Position numbers and translations under genes: made by a program. The notes under the pieces were generated by a model that worked only from the letters and a program-made list of their open reading frames with translations, did not search any database and was not told where the DNA came from. Shown piece by piece: positions 27,153 through 36,265 of a stretch of 64,000 bases of DNA (within the stretch, counting starts at the first letter, position 1; every line of letters begins with the position of its first letter). This DNA is from an uncultured Muribaculaceae bacterium (GTDB lineage: Bacteria; Bacteroidota; Bacteroidia; Bacteroidales; Muribaculaceae). The stretch spans positions 4,329-68,328 of the forward strand of contig CAJTMY010000010.1 of NCBI GenBank assembly GCA_910577355.1. Direction: 5' to 3'.

Positions 27153-28415
27153 TTATTGTGCCGTGAGGGGCAGTATCCGGGTGAGGTAGTCGCGCGCCAC
27201 GCCCCACGGCGTGTAGATTTCGTCGGAGTTGGGCTGCAGAGGCACCGGCCGTTCGTTCACGTCGACGCGTACATAATAGCGGCCTGTCGTGCTCCTGAAA
27301 AGTATCATCTGCATGTTGGCCGCCATGGGCACCACATCAAAGTCGCGCCAATGCAGTGCCACCGTGTCGAAGTAATTGGTGATATAATAGCAGCCCTTGA
27401 GCCGCATCAGCGACAGCAGCGGCATCAGAGTCTCGGCGTGGCCGAACCGCAGACAGGCCACCGCCGGATTGGTGCCGTTGATAAAACCGTCGGTCGTCGT
27501 TATGATGTCCTGCACGAGCGCCGATGCTATGTCGGCCGGCACAGACGATACCGTGCTTGCCGTGCGCTGCAGATATTGGCGCAGATTGAAGCACGACCAC
27601 AGCGCGTTGTATTCCTCCCTGGTGAAAAAGCGCGAGGCATTGGGCTCGATGCCCATGCAGCGGCAGCCCGCCACCACATAGTACTCGGTGATGGCACAGT
27701 CGCGCTCCTCCTCGTCGGAAGCGAACGGGTAGCGCTCGCCCACAGCGCGCCGTATGGCCGTAGTGGGGCAGAACCGGTCGAAGTATTCATCGTATGCCGG
27801 CTTCCACAGATTGTCCTTACGGAAGTCGAGATAGTCCTGATCTACGTCGAAGGGTCTCATCTGCGCCGAGTTTACGCGGCCCGTCGAGGTGACGAAGTTG
27901 ATGCGGTTGTCCATACGGTCGAGCTGATGCACGAAGCAGTACATGCTCATCATCGAGCGCGGCGAATACGACGACAGAGCCGACACAGTGGCGCCGTCGG
28001 CAAAAATCTCCCCGAAGTTGTAGAACATGCGCGTGGCTATGGCACGCTGCTCGGCCATGCCGAGCGAGTCGAGCGCGCCCCATTGGTTGCTGCTTCGCTC
28101 GATTATAAGATCATTCAGCCGGGCGAGCTGCCTCCCCGCCGCGGTGATGGTGCCGAGCGAGTCGGCCCGCAGCAGCAGCCGCTGCAATTTGAGGCAGTTG
28201 GCCGCCGATGCCGGATAGCGGGCGCCATGCCGCCCCACATGGTTGATGAACACAGGCCGCAGCGAATCAGGAAACACAGCCGGATTCACCTCGGCGGGAT
28301 AAGGCGTGAGCGAGCCGTCGCACTGGCTCATCGTGTAGGACGTCGCCGTTGGATCCTGGGCGTTGATCCCCGGGGCAGCCGCGAGCAATATTAATGCCGA
28401 TAATAATTTGCGCAT
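27153..28415 (-). CDS. Secreted histidine-acid phosphatase of the MINPP/phytase type
   Basis: 420 residues. Signal peptide MRKLLSALILLAAAPGINAQ. Catalytic RHGARYP with nucleophile His63, and HAE at 326-328 as proton donor; HAE instead of HD marks the multiple inositol-polyphosphate phosphatase branch, which gut Bacteroidales use to dephosphorylate phytate. It is therefore likely periplasmic or surface and releases phosphate from inositol phosphates; substrate is inferred from the motif. By eye this gene is richer in G+C than its neighbours, so horizontal gain is possible. It has its own -7 box (TACTTTTG) at 28450-28457. Confidence 0.9.
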   Translation of the reverse strand: MRKLLSALILLAAAPGINAQDPTATSYTMSQCDGSLTPYPAEVNPAVFPDSLRPVFINHVGRHGARYPASAANCLKLQRLLLRADSLGTITAAGRQLARLNDLIIERSSNQWGALDSLGMAEQRAIATRMFYNFGEIFADGATVSALSSYSPRSMMSMYCFVHQLDRMDNRINFVTSTGRVNSAQMRPFDVDQDYLDFRKDNLWKPAYDEYFDRFCPTTAIRRAVGERYPFASDEEERDCAITEYYVVAGCRCMGIEPNASRFFTREEYNALWSCFNLRQYLQRTASTVSSVPADIASALVQDIITTTDGFINGTNPAVACLRFGHAETLMPLLSLMRLKGCYYITNYFDTVALHWRDFDVVPMAANMQMILFRSTTGRYYVRVDVNERPVPLQPNSDEIYTPWGVARDYLTRILPLTAQ

Positions 28416-28438
28416 GTCGTATGTAAGCTATATCTTTG
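28407..28438 (+). promoter_or_regulatory. Promoter for the small TPR gene
   Basis: TTTG, 20 bp, TATCTTTG. The -33 box lies just inside the divergent phosphatase coding region. Predicted start about 28442. Confidence 0.65.
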
Positions 28439-28449
28439 TAATTATAACG

Positions 28450-28457
28450 CAAAAGTA
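28450..28457 (-). promoter_or_regulatory. -7 box for the phosphatase gene
   Basis: Minus strand TACTTTTG, 35 bp before the ATG; no TTG at the expected distance, so it may be weak or activator-dependent. Confidence 0.4.
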
Positions 28458-28471
28458 GTAAAAAAAAGTTT

Positions 28472-28708
28472 ATGGACGATATAAAACGGCAGATAGAAGC
28501 ACTTACAGCCGAGATCATCAGAGGAAACAACACCCCCGACATCTATTACCGCCGCGGCAGGCTGTATTGGCGCCTCGGCGAGAGGTCCGCGGCCATGACC
28601 GATTTCAACGAGGCCGTGGCACTCGACCCCGCCTCCCCCGCCCGCTCATTCCTTCTTATGGCCAACGATATCATGGACTTCTACAACACCGACCTCTACA
28701 ATCCGTGA
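28472..28708 (+). CDS. Small TPR-repeat protein
   Basis: 78 residues with one clear tetratricopeptide unit (about 24-52: PDIYYRRGRLYWRLGERSAAMTDFNEAVALDP) written here as helix A IYYRRGRLYWRLG and helix B AAMTDFNEAVALDP, flanked by short helices. No signal peptide. Likely a protein-protein adaptor conserved in Bacteroidales; partner unknown. Own promoter; not linked to the receptor operon, which has a separate promoter. Confidence 0.75.
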   Translation: MDDIKRQIEALTAEIIRGNNTPDIYYRRGRLYWRLGERSAAMTDFNEAVALDPASPARSFLLMANDIMDFYNTDLYNP

Positions 28709-28771
28709 CATATACCCCATAGCAGGTATTTATATATAGATCAGCTACCGAAGATTCATTGTTTTCGGGTA

Positions 28772-28802
28772 TTGTGGCCATTGGTGAGGTGACGTAATTT
28801 TG
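28772..28802 (+). promoter_or_regulatory. Promoter for the TonB receptor operon
   Basis: TTG, 20 bp, TAATTTTG. Predicted start near 28806; the coding start GTG is at 28827. Confidence 0.72.
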
Positions 28803-28826
28803 CACCCGTAAATCCAAAGGAACACA

Positions 28827-31574
28827 GTGACGCGAAAATTCATCATCATTATATCCACAGTTTGCTGCTGTCTGGCTGCATCCGCGCGCATCACACTTGC
28901 CGGAAAGGTGCTTGATGCAACCGACAGCGAGAGTCTACCGGGATGTGCCGTCATTGTAACCCCAGGACATAATGTCATCATGACTGATGCCGACGGCAAC
29001 TTCTCGATGATTGTCGCAGACAGCATCGTCAATCTTACGGTCAGTTGCATAGGTTATAAAGACTATAAGAATACTTTTAAGCTGTCGGAAGACATGAATC
29101 TTCTGATAAAGCTTGAACCGGCAAAAAATACACTGCACGAGGTGGTGGTGACCGCGACTGAAACCGCCGACGCCACATCCGCATCCCGTATCGACCGCGA
29201 TGCCATGCGACATCTGCAACCCACATCATTTGCCGACCTCGTATCATTGTTGCCGGGCGGAATGTCAAAGACTCCCGACATGACCTCGGTAAACTCGATA
29301 AATCTGCGTGAGACCGGTACAATAGGCGCGCTCGGTACATCGGTGCGCAATGCCGATTATGACATCAGTTCGCTGGGGACTCTTTTTGTGATCGATGGCG
29401 CGCCGGTCTCAACCGATGCGAATATGCAGATGGTCGGAAATTCCAACGGTTCGTCGGATCTTAATTCCACCAACCGCGGAGTGGATATGCGCAGTATCAC
29501 TACAGACAATATTGAAAGTGTTGAGGTGATAAGGGGGATTCCATCCTCGGAATACGGCAACCTCTCGTCCGGTATGGTGAAGATAAACCGCACACGTCAT
29601 GCCACGCCTTTTACCGCGCGTTTCAAGGCCGATGAATATTCCAAACTGTTCTTTGCCGGCAAAGGCTTCTCGGTAGGTAACAGTGTGATGAATGCCGATA
29701 TCGGCTGGCTCGATTCCAAGGCCGATCCGCGCGATAATCTTAACAGCTACAACCGTATAAATGCCTCTCTTAGGGTTAGATCGAAATATGATCATGGATT
29801 CGGCATATCGGCGCTCGACTTATCGGCCGACTACACCGGCACCATCGACCGCTCGAAGATCGATCCGGACATATCCAATCATAAGATAGACGAATATCGT
29901 GCCAATTATAACCGTATGGCGCTTACCGCCGATTACAACCTGTCGCTGCCGTTTTTCAAATATATTAACGAGGTCTGTTTTACTGGAGCGGTCACATACC
30001 AGTCCGACAGGCTGCACCGTTTGCGGCAGGTAGCACCAGGCAGAGCTTCAGTCGCCCCGACATCTATGGAGGAAGGTGTACATGACGGACGATATATATT
30101 GAAGGAATATGTGGCCGATTACCTTTCGGATGGACGTCCATTCACAGCATTTGCAAAACTTAAGGCCGCTGCCTCTTTGTCGCATGACGCATTCCGCCAC
30201 GGATACAAAGCCGGGATGGAATGGAACATGGACAAGAACTATGGGCGCGGGCAGGTATATGATATCGAATATCCGTTGTCGGCATCATGGACTGCTCGCC
30301 CTCGCGATTATTCAGAGATACCGGCAATACATAATATTTCGTTTTATGCCGAGGATGATATGCGCATCGCATGGCGTGCGGGAGAATTCAGATTGCAGGC
30401 CGGAATACGAGCGTTGGCACTTGCCCATTTGGCGAAGGAATACCTTCTTTCCGGAAAGTTCTATATCGATCCACGTATCAATGCCGTGTGGAATCTCCCT
30501 TTATTCGGCAACGCAAAATTGATGCTCGGTGCAGGGTGGGGACTGAGCACCCGCATGCCTACCGTAGACTATCTTTATCCTCAGCCGGCATATGTCGATT
30601 TCGTGCAGCTCAATTATTATGACGTACGCAAGCCGCTTGAAAACAGCAGAGTGAATCTGCGTACATATATCAATGACCCGACAAATTATAGACTTTGTGC
30701 GGCCCGAAATACAAAATGGGAAATACGCGTGGGTGCATCAATAGGCACAAACCGACTGTCGCTTACATATTTCAACGAGCGCTTGCGCTCGGGCTACCGT
30801 TATGAATCCGTTTACAGACCATATCGATATCGTGGATATGATCCATCAGGGATAGACGGGACACTGTTGCAAGGACCGCCCGACCTCAATTCCCTGCCAT
30901 TCACCGACATGGAGATACTCGGCGGATACAGCAAGGTATCCAACGGATCGCGCATCGACAAGCAAGGTGTGGAATTTCAGATCAATACCGCCCGGTGGCC
31001 GTTGCTCGCCACCGCTCTTACAGTGACAGGCGCATGGTTCAGGTCAACATACTCAAATTCGATGCGAATCCAACGACCGGTAAGCGATGTAGTCGGCGGA
31101 GTTGCGGTAAGTGACAGATATATCGGTATATATGATACCACCGAGGGTCGGGTGAACGAAAAATTCAATACTAATTTTTTGTTCGACACACAGATAAGAC
31201 GGCTGGGACTTATCTTCTCCACAGCTGTTGAATGCATGTGGCGCACCACTACCGAGGAGTTGCCCGACAACCGCACTCCATACGCATACATAAGCGCCGC
31301 CGACGGTCTTGAACATCCTTATACCGTGGAGGCCGTAGCCGCCGATCCTTTATTGAAATTCCTTGAGAAGCCAACAGCCGCAATGCAAAGACTCTCCGTA
31401 CCAATGGCCGTATATGTCAATTTCAAGGCATCAAAAGAGATCGGACGGTATATGTGTATCGCGCTTTTTGTAAACCGTATTCTTGATTATCTGCCCGACT
31501 ACACATCCAATGGCTTTACAGTAAGGCGCAGCTCGGGGCTGTATTTTGGAATGGAACTAAACATCTCAATATAA
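28827..31574 (+). CDS. TonB-dependent outer-membrane receptor with carboxypeptidase-like N-domain
   Basis: 915 residues. Signal peptide, then a carboxypeptidase D regulatory-like domain (about 22-100), TonB-box-like VVVTATE near 107, plug domain (about 115-260, IDGAPVSTDAN, VEVIRGIPSSEYGNLSSG), and a beta-barrel. The start is the GTG just after the promoter. It imports a scarce ligand across the outer membrane with TonB energy. The next two genes (DUF4876 lipoprotein, DUF6850 barrel) follow within 11 and -4 bp, so this is one unit; there is no SusD, so it is not a standard glycan-uptake pair. Ligand unknown. Confidence 0.92.
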   Translation: MTRKFIIIISTVCCCLAASARITLAGKVLDATDSESLPGCAVIVTPGHNVIMTDADGNFSMIVADSIVNLTVSCIGYKDYKNTFKLSEDMNLLIKLEPAKNTLHEVVVTATETADATSASRIDRDAMRHLQPTSFADLVSLLPGGMSKTPDMTSVNSINLRETGTIGALGTSVRNADYDISSLGTLFVIDGAPVSTDANMQMVGNSNGSSDLNSTNRGVDMRSITTDNIESVEVIRGIPSSEYGNLSSGMVKINRTRHATPFTARFKADEYSKLFFAGKGFSVGNSVMNADIGWLDSKADPRDNLNSYNRINASLRVRSKYDHGFGISALDLSADYTGTIDRSKIDPDISNHKIDEYRANYNRMALTADYNLSLPFFKYINEVCFTGAVTYQSDRLHRLRQVAPGRASVAPTSMEEGVHDGRYILKEYVADYLSDGRPFTAFAKLKAAASLSHDAFRHGYKAGMEWNMDKNYGRGQVYDIEYPLSASWTARPRDYSEIPAIHNISFYAEDDMRIAWRAGEFRLQAGIRALALAHLAKEYLLSGKFYIDPRINAVWNLPLFGNAKLMLGAGWGLSTRMPTVDYLYPQPAYVDFVQLNYYDVRKPLENSRVNLRTYINDPTNYRLCAARNTKWEIRVGASIGTNRLSLTYFNERLRSGYRYESVYRPYRYRGYDPSGIDGTLLQGPPDLNSLPFTDMEILGGYSKVSNGSRIDKQGVEFQINTARWPLLATALTVTGAWFRSTYSNSMRIQRPVSDVVGGVAVSDRYIGIYDTTEGRVNEKFNTNFLFDTQIRRLGLIFSTAVECMWRTTTEELPDNRTPYAYISAADGLEHPYTVEAVAADPLLKFLEKPTAAMQRLSVPMAVYVNFKASKEIGRYMCIALFVNRILDYLPDYTSNGFTVRRSSGLYFGMELNISI

Positions 31575-31585
31575 ACAATATACAA

Positions 31586-32899
31586 ATGAAGCAGTATTTT
31601 AAAACAACGCTGTTGATTATTGCAACGGCATGCACCTTCGCTGTGTCGTCGTGCTCCGACAAGGATGAACTGAATCCGGTAATTCCGCCCGAACCCGAGA
31701 CTCCTCAGAAGGTCGCCGTAAAGGTAAGCGTGTCGCTCCCCGACGGAGTCGACAAAGTAAGCGATGAGAAATTCACATTCACCAACGTCACCACTCAGGA
31801 GGTCGAGAATTTCTCAGACGCGAATTCGATAAACCTCCTGCCGGGCTTATATGATCTTTCCTACACGGCAGCGACGCAGCTCCACGACGGTGTCGAGGCC
31901 AAAGTACGTGCGTCGCAACGCTCTATCACTGTAAAGGACGCCGTCGACATATCGCTCGAGGCTTTTGTGAATCTCGCCACCGATGACCTTATCATTCAGG
32001 AACTGTATTTCGCAGGCAGCCTCACATCGTCGGCCTATCAATACAGTGGCGACAATTATATGAAACTTTACAACAATACCGACCATGTGATCTATGCCGA
32101 CGGTATCGCATTTTTCGAGACCACTTTCATGAGCGTGCAGAAGTTTGAATATTCACCCGACATCAAAGAATCGGCAGTCGCGGTGGATGCTGTCTATGTC
32201 GTCCCCGGCTCCGGCAAGGACTACCCGGTAGAACCTGGCAAGAGCCTTCTGATAGCCGACAACGGCATGAATCACAAGGAGCTGAACGAAAACTCCATAG
32301 ATCTGTCGCATGCCGATTTTGAATGGTACGACGAGTCCATGAATCCCGCATTCACCGATATAGACAATCCGGAGGTGAAGAATCTCGACAAATGGTACTG
32401 CATATCAAACACTATGTTCTCCATGCACAACCGCGGCTATAAGAGCTACGGCATAGCGCGTATACCCCAAGATTACGACATGGACAGATATTTGTCGGAG
32501 AAAGCTTATTCATATACATATAAACTCTCGGTGCCGGCCGGAGTATTCGAAATTCCCGGCGACTGCTATATGATGCCAAACGAGTGGGTGGTGGATATGG
32601 TGAACCTCTCGGTGGAGCAGCTTTTCGTCTGGACCGTCACCTCGCCAAAACTTGATATGGGCTGGACGAACTGTGGCAAGATCGATATGGATCCAGACAG
32701 GTACTTCCACTCCGTACGCCGCAAATATCTTGCCACTGCCGATGACGGCCGCATCATACTCAAGGACACCAACAATTCGACCGCCGATTTCAACGGCAAT
32801 GTCATCGCCTCCGAAATTGAATCCCAGGGCGCGGCCATCGATCTTGACGGAACCAAAGTATCGCAAACGACAATAGACGGTTTAACCCCCGCCAAATGA
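31586..32899 (+). CDS. DUF4876 lipoprotein
   Basis: 437 residues. Signal with lipobox VSSC (Cys22-23 region) and then a Pro-rich linker (PVIPPEPETPQ), as in surface lipoproteins. Residues about 40-125 look like an Ig-like/carboxypeptidase-type beta domain; the rest carries the DUF4876 pattern (IIQELYFAGS, YMKLYNNTDHVIYADGI, VYVVPGSGKDYPVEPGKSLL) with a lamin-tail-like character (KLYNNT...GKSLLIAD). Between TonB receptor and DUF6850 gene; probably displayed with them. Molecular role unknown. Confidence 0.85.
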   Translation: MKQYFKTTLLIIATACTFAVSSCSDKDELNPVIPPEPETPQKVAVKVSVSLPDGVDKVSDEKFTFTNVTTQEVENFSDANSINLLPGLYDLSYTAATQLHDGVEAKVRASQRSITVKDAVDISLEAFVNLATDDLIIQELYFAGSLTSSAYQYSGDNYMKLYNNTDHVIYADGIAFFETTFMSVQKFEYSPDIKESAVAVDAVYVVPGSGKDYPVEPGKSLLIADNGMNHKELNENSIDLSHADFEWYDESMNPAFTDIDNPEVKNLDKWYCISNTMFSMHNRGYKSYGIARIPQDYDMDRYLSEKAYSYTYKLSVPAGVFEIPGDCYMMPNEWVVDMVNLSVEQLFVWTVTSPKLDMGWTNCGKIDMDPDRYFHSVRRKYLATADDGRIILKDTNNSTADFNGNVIASEIESQGAAIDLDGTKVSQTTIDGLTPAK

Positions 32900-34374
32900 G
32901 ACGTATTGTAAATATCCTGAAGAATATTATCCCGGGACTTGCCATTATGGCAGGTGTCCCGGGTATATTCGCTTCCTCTCCCACCCAAAGGATTCTTGAT
33001 CATTCACTACCTTACAATCACTGTTTCCGATCGGTTCTGGCCAATCCGGCACTCACGTCATACAGCCATAAGGTCGGGTTGAGCGACATCAATGCCGGTT
33101 GGAGCGGAGACAGGCTTGAACGAAAAGGATTTTTCAATGCATCGGCATTCCTACCTATGGACAGCTCCTCGGCATCAGTATGGGGTGAGGCATATTACGG
33201 CAATGGATACCGTCGTCGCGACGGCGTTGTCGAGTCGGCCGATTATCAGTTTGTATATCCATATGCGTTGGCCGATACCGTTGGCGGGGCGATGAGAATG
33301 GAGGATTATAGGTTCAGCGGTGGTTACGGACGCAAAGGCCGCAAGATAGAGTGGGGCGCTTCATTGAGCTACACGGCATCGCTCTCTTACCGCAACCGCG
33401 ATCCTCGTCCACGCAATGTATCGGGCAATCTTGATATGAAGGCCGGTATCGGGTACCATATCGCATCGTCCTATATTGTTGCGGTATCGGCGGCCTTTAA
33501 AAAGTACAAACAGTCGAGCTCGATAATGTTCATGAGCGAGACCGGCGAGCCGGTGGTATATCATCTTACCGGCCTCGGCATGTCCTACAACCGATTCAAC
33601 TCGCTCGGCAAGAACACACATTACGACGGTATGGAATATGCCGTCTCCGTCGATCTGCTCCCCGGTATGGAAGCCGGAGCAATCGCTTCGGCAGCTGTGT
33701 CGCGCCTTAGTATAGATTATCTTCTCAAAGATCTCAACAATCTGCCCATGTCACACATCCGCCATGATAAATTGTGCTTTATGGCAGGATATCGCACCCG
33801 CCCGGCAGGCAATTATATGTCAGCCGCCATATATGGAGAGTTGTGGCGGCGTACCGGAACCGAAAATATATTCGGCGACGCATCAGCCAATGTGTACCCG
33901 ATGATAGCATCGCTTGATATGTTCAGCGCCGACGGCTGCGATTTCGGTATAATGACATCTGCCGTAATGAAAACAGGAAAGTTCGCTTTGTCGTTTGTGG
34001 CTGATGGCGGTATGCTGCATTTCGATTCCACATATCTCTCGCCGGCGCGCAAGCTCGGATATGATGTATGGGTTTTGCGGCTTACCCCGTCGGTATTCTA
34101 TCACAGCGGCGCATCGCTGATATCGGCCGGGCTGTCGTATGGCAGGCAGGGCAACTATAAAACACGGAGTAGCGGCTTCGAGGCGCAGACAGGCGCGACA
34201 GTACACGACTGTCTCGACCGGTTTGAATCCGCAGCCGCCGGCATCTACGCCATAGGCGTCAATCTCGGCTATAGCCGCGGCATAAGCGACAAGGCGGCCA
34301 TAGGGCTGTCCCTGGCTGCCATGCACGGCACGGCCGGCAACTCGCTCGAAGCGAAGATCACTGTATCGCTGTAA
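32896..34374 (+). CDS. DUF6850 family outer-membrane beta-barrel protein
   Basis: 492 residues. Signal peptide ending GIFASS, then alternating beta-strands with many aromatic residues (YRFSGGYGRKGRK, LSYTASLSYRNRD, VAVSAAFKKYK) and a short ending SLEAKITVSL, as in barrel proteins. The start ATG overlaps the DUF4876 stop (ATGA), so translation is coupled. It completes the receptor-DUF4876-DUF6850 operon seen repeatedly in Bacteroidetes. Function unknown. Confidence 0.82.
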   Translation: MRRIVNILKNIIPGLAIMAGVPGIFASSPTQRILDHSLPYNHCFRSVLANPALTSYSHKVGLSDINAGWSGDRLERKGFFNASAFLPMDSSSASVWGEAYYGNGYRRRDGVVESADYQFVYPYALADTVGGAMRMEDYRFSGGYGRKGRKIEWGASLSYTASLSYRNRDPRPRNVSGNLDMKAGIGYHIASSYIVAVSAAFKKYKQSSSIMFMSETGEPVVYHLTGLGMSYNRFNSLGKNTHYDGMEYAVSVDLLPGMEAGAIASAAVSRLSIDYLLKDLNNLPMSHIRHDKLCFMAGYRTRPAGNYMSAAIYGELWRRTGTENIFGDASANVYPMIASLDMFSADGCDFGIMTSAVMKTGKFALSFVADGGMLHFDSTYLSPARKLGYDVWVLRLTPSVFYHSGASLISAGLSYGRQGNYKTRSSGFEAQTGATVHDCLDRFESAAAGIYAIGVNLGYSRGISDKAAIGLSLAAMHGTAGNSLEAKITVSL

Positions 34375-34470
34375 AAAGCCCGTAGGCCCGGAGCGCACAC
34401 CACAGCGGCCATCCCATAAACGCCAATGCAATCATATCTCTGTTCATATTATCGTCGGTCTTGAATATCG

Positions 34471-34715
34471 GAAAAGCGGGGTCTCGTTCTTTCGACCAGA
34501 GACAGGAGGCATCGCCAAACGCCCGACAAGACTGATAAAGACAGAACAAGAGCCCCGCTGATGGTATCCGTACACGACCCGCAGGCCGCACCGAGGTACG
34601 ACATAACAGAGGAGCGCTTCACAATCCTCTTCTCTTGTCAGTCAAATTGGCGATTTTCCTATCCGAGAAAGAAAGCAATGCGCTTTTCAACAGTCCGGCA
34701 TTTCTCTTCCGGACA
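34471..34715 (-). ncRNA. Candidate structured RNA (unassigned)
   Basis: On the minus strand a consensus promoter (34719-34749) would start a transcript near 34715. It opens with a hairpin GTCCGG/CCGGAC, holds a second stem AGAGGA/TCCTCT (near 34640-34606), and ends with a strong hairpin at 34475-34559 whose closing arms are AGCGGGGCTCTTGTTCT and AGAACGAGACCCCGCT, directly followed by TTTT. No convincing protein is encoded in it. About 245 nt. I could not match it to RNase P RNA, tmRNA, SRP RNA or a known riboswitch; 6S RNA is possible but not shown. It might also be the leader of a tiny frame (34358-34447, MNRDMIALAFMGWPLWC...). Confidence 0.45.
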
Positions 34716-34718
34716 TTG

Positions 34719-34749
34719 CAAAGTTAGCTATTTTTTTCAATAAGGACAA
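34719..34749 (-). promoter_or_regulatory. Promoter for the candidate RNA
   Basis: Minus strand TTG, 20 bp, TAACTTTG: exact consensus, with no annotated minus-strand gene close downstream, which is what draws attention to the region 34375-34762. Confidence 0.65.
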
Positions 34750-34820
34750 GAAATTGGTCTAAATGGATGAAACGGGCAGGCCAAATGGTGTGATCGCTTC
34801 TGTAATTCGCGGATTTTGGT

Positions 34821-34828
34821 TAATTTTG
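34821..34828 (+). promoter_or_regulatory. -7 box for rlmD
   Basis: TAATTTTG; predicted start near 34832. It lies inside the longer in-frame reading from 34763, so it supports the GTG at 34853 as the true start. No good -33 box. Confidence 0.5.
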
Positions 34829-34852
34829 CAGCGAATAAAAAAAGAATCAGAA

Positions 34853-36265
34853 GTGTCAAGAAAACGCAAACCATATCCCGTGCTCGAGGGCGCGGCCATA
34901 TCCGATGTCGCAGCCGAGGGCAATGCCATCGCACGTGTCGACGACATGGTGGTATTCGTGCCATACGGAGCACCGGGCGACATCGTGGATATACAGATCA
35001 CCAAGAAACGCAAATCATATGCCGAGGGGCGCATCGCACGCATCGTGAAGCCCGGCGACGTCCGCATCGCCCCCCGCTGCGGCCATTTCGGCACATGCGG
35101 CGGATGCCGATGGCAGCACCTGCCCTACGATGTGCAGCTGCGATGCAAGCACAGGCAGGTGGCCGACGCCCTCGTCCGCATCGCAAAGATAGAACTGCCC
35201 GAGATCAGTCCCATCAAGGGATCGGAGAATATATGGGAGTACCGCAACAAGATGGAGTATACATTCTCCAACAAGCGATGGCTCACCGCCGAGCAGATGA
35301 CATCCGGCGTGGAGATCCCCGACCGCGACGGCGCCGGGTTCCACATTCCCGGAGCATTCGACAAGGTGCTCGACATAGACTGCTGCCACCTTCAGGGCCG
35401 GTTCGGAAACGATCTCCGCAACTTTGTGAAAGACTATGGAATCCGGCACGGACTGAGCTTCTACGACCTGCGCGGGCAGGCGGGTCTGCTGCGCACGCTC
35501 ATGGTGCGCATGGCCTCGACCGGCGAGACAATGGCCGTGATGTGCTTCGGCGAGGATGATCCCGAAGCGGTAAAGGCCGTGATGGACGCCATAAGGTCGG
35601 CGTTCCCCGATATTACATCTCTCATGTATGTGATCAATCTCAAGGTCAACGATACAATTACCGATCAAGAGGTGATATTGCATTCGGGACGCGGATATAT
35701 CGAGGAGGAGATGGAAGGCCTGCGCTTCCGCATCGGCCCGAAGTCGTTCTATCAGACCAATTCGCGGCAGGCCTACGAGCTATACAAAGTGGTGCGCGAC
35801 TTTGCCGGCCTCACCGGCGACGAGCTTGTATACGACCTCTATACGGGCACCGGCACCATTGCCAACTTCGTGAGCCGCAAGGTGCGCAAAGTCGTCGGCA
35901 TCGAGTATGTGCCCGAAGCTATTGTCGACGCCCGTATCAACTCCTCGGTAAACGGGATAGAGAACACAGTGTTCTATGCGGGCGACATGAAAGATGTGCT
36001 CAATGCCGGATTCATCGGGCGCAACGGACATCCCGATGTCATCATCGTCGACCCTCCCCGCGCCGGCATGCATGCCGACGTGGTGCAGGTGATTCTCGAC
36101 GCTGCTCCGCGGCGCATCGTATATGTGAGCTGCAATCCGGCTACACAGGCGCGCGATCTGGCATTGCTCGACTGCAAGTACAAGGCTACCGCCGTACAGC
36201 CGGTGGACATGTTCCCGCACACCCACCATGTAGAGAACGTCGTCAGGCTTGAGCGACGAGATTAG
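34853..36265 (+). CDS. rlmD: 23S rRNA (uracil-1939-C5)-methyltransferase RlmD-like
   Basis: 470 residues from GTG 34853 (VSRKRKPYPVLEG). N-terminal TRAM domain (about 8-65), then the 4Fe-4S cysteines in CGHFGTCGGCRWQH plus a later Cys (LRCKHR). The SAM domain has YDLYTGTGTIANF, VDPPRAGMH and the catalytic Cys in YVSCNPATQARD. It methylates a uridine of 23S rRNA (or, in TrmA/RlmCD relatives, another U); the exact position is inferred. Its last 23 bp overlap the end of the convergent CYTH gene. Confidence 0.9.
   Translation: MSRKRKPYPVLEGAAISDVAAEGNAIARVDDMVVFVPYGAPGDIVDIQITKKRKSYAEGRIARIVKPGDVRIAPRCGHFGTCGGCRWQHLPYDVQLRCKHRQVADALVRIAKIELPEISPIKGSENIWEYRNKMEYTFSNKRWLTAEQMTSGVEIPDRDGAGFHIPGAFDKVLDIDCCHLQGRFGNDLRNFVKDYGIRHGLSFYDLRGQAGLLRTLMVRMASTGETMAVMCFGEDDPEAVKAVMDAIRSAFPDITSLMYVINLKVNDTITDQEVILHSGRGYIEEEMEGLRFRIGPKSFYQTNSRQAYELYKVVRDFAGLTGDELVYDLYTGTGTIANFVSRKVRKVVGIEYVPEAIVDARINSSVNGIENTVFYAGDMKDVLNAGFIGRNGHPDVIIVDPPRAGMHADVVQVILDAAPRRIVYVSCNPATQARDLALLDCKYKATAVQPVDMFPHTHHVENVVRLERRD

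Noticed and set aside
34358..34591. Minus-strand 77-aa frame across the candidate RNA
   Set aside because: Starts with GTG, has no family likeness and runs straight through the terminator hairpin; only its last 29 codons (from ATG 34447) deserve a note.
34471..34715. RNase P RNA, tmRNA, SRP RNA or cobalamin riboswitch
   Set aside because: I looked for GAGGAAAGTCC, a tag ending in ALAA, the SRP tetraloop GGAAGGAAGCAG-like core and the B12 box and found none.
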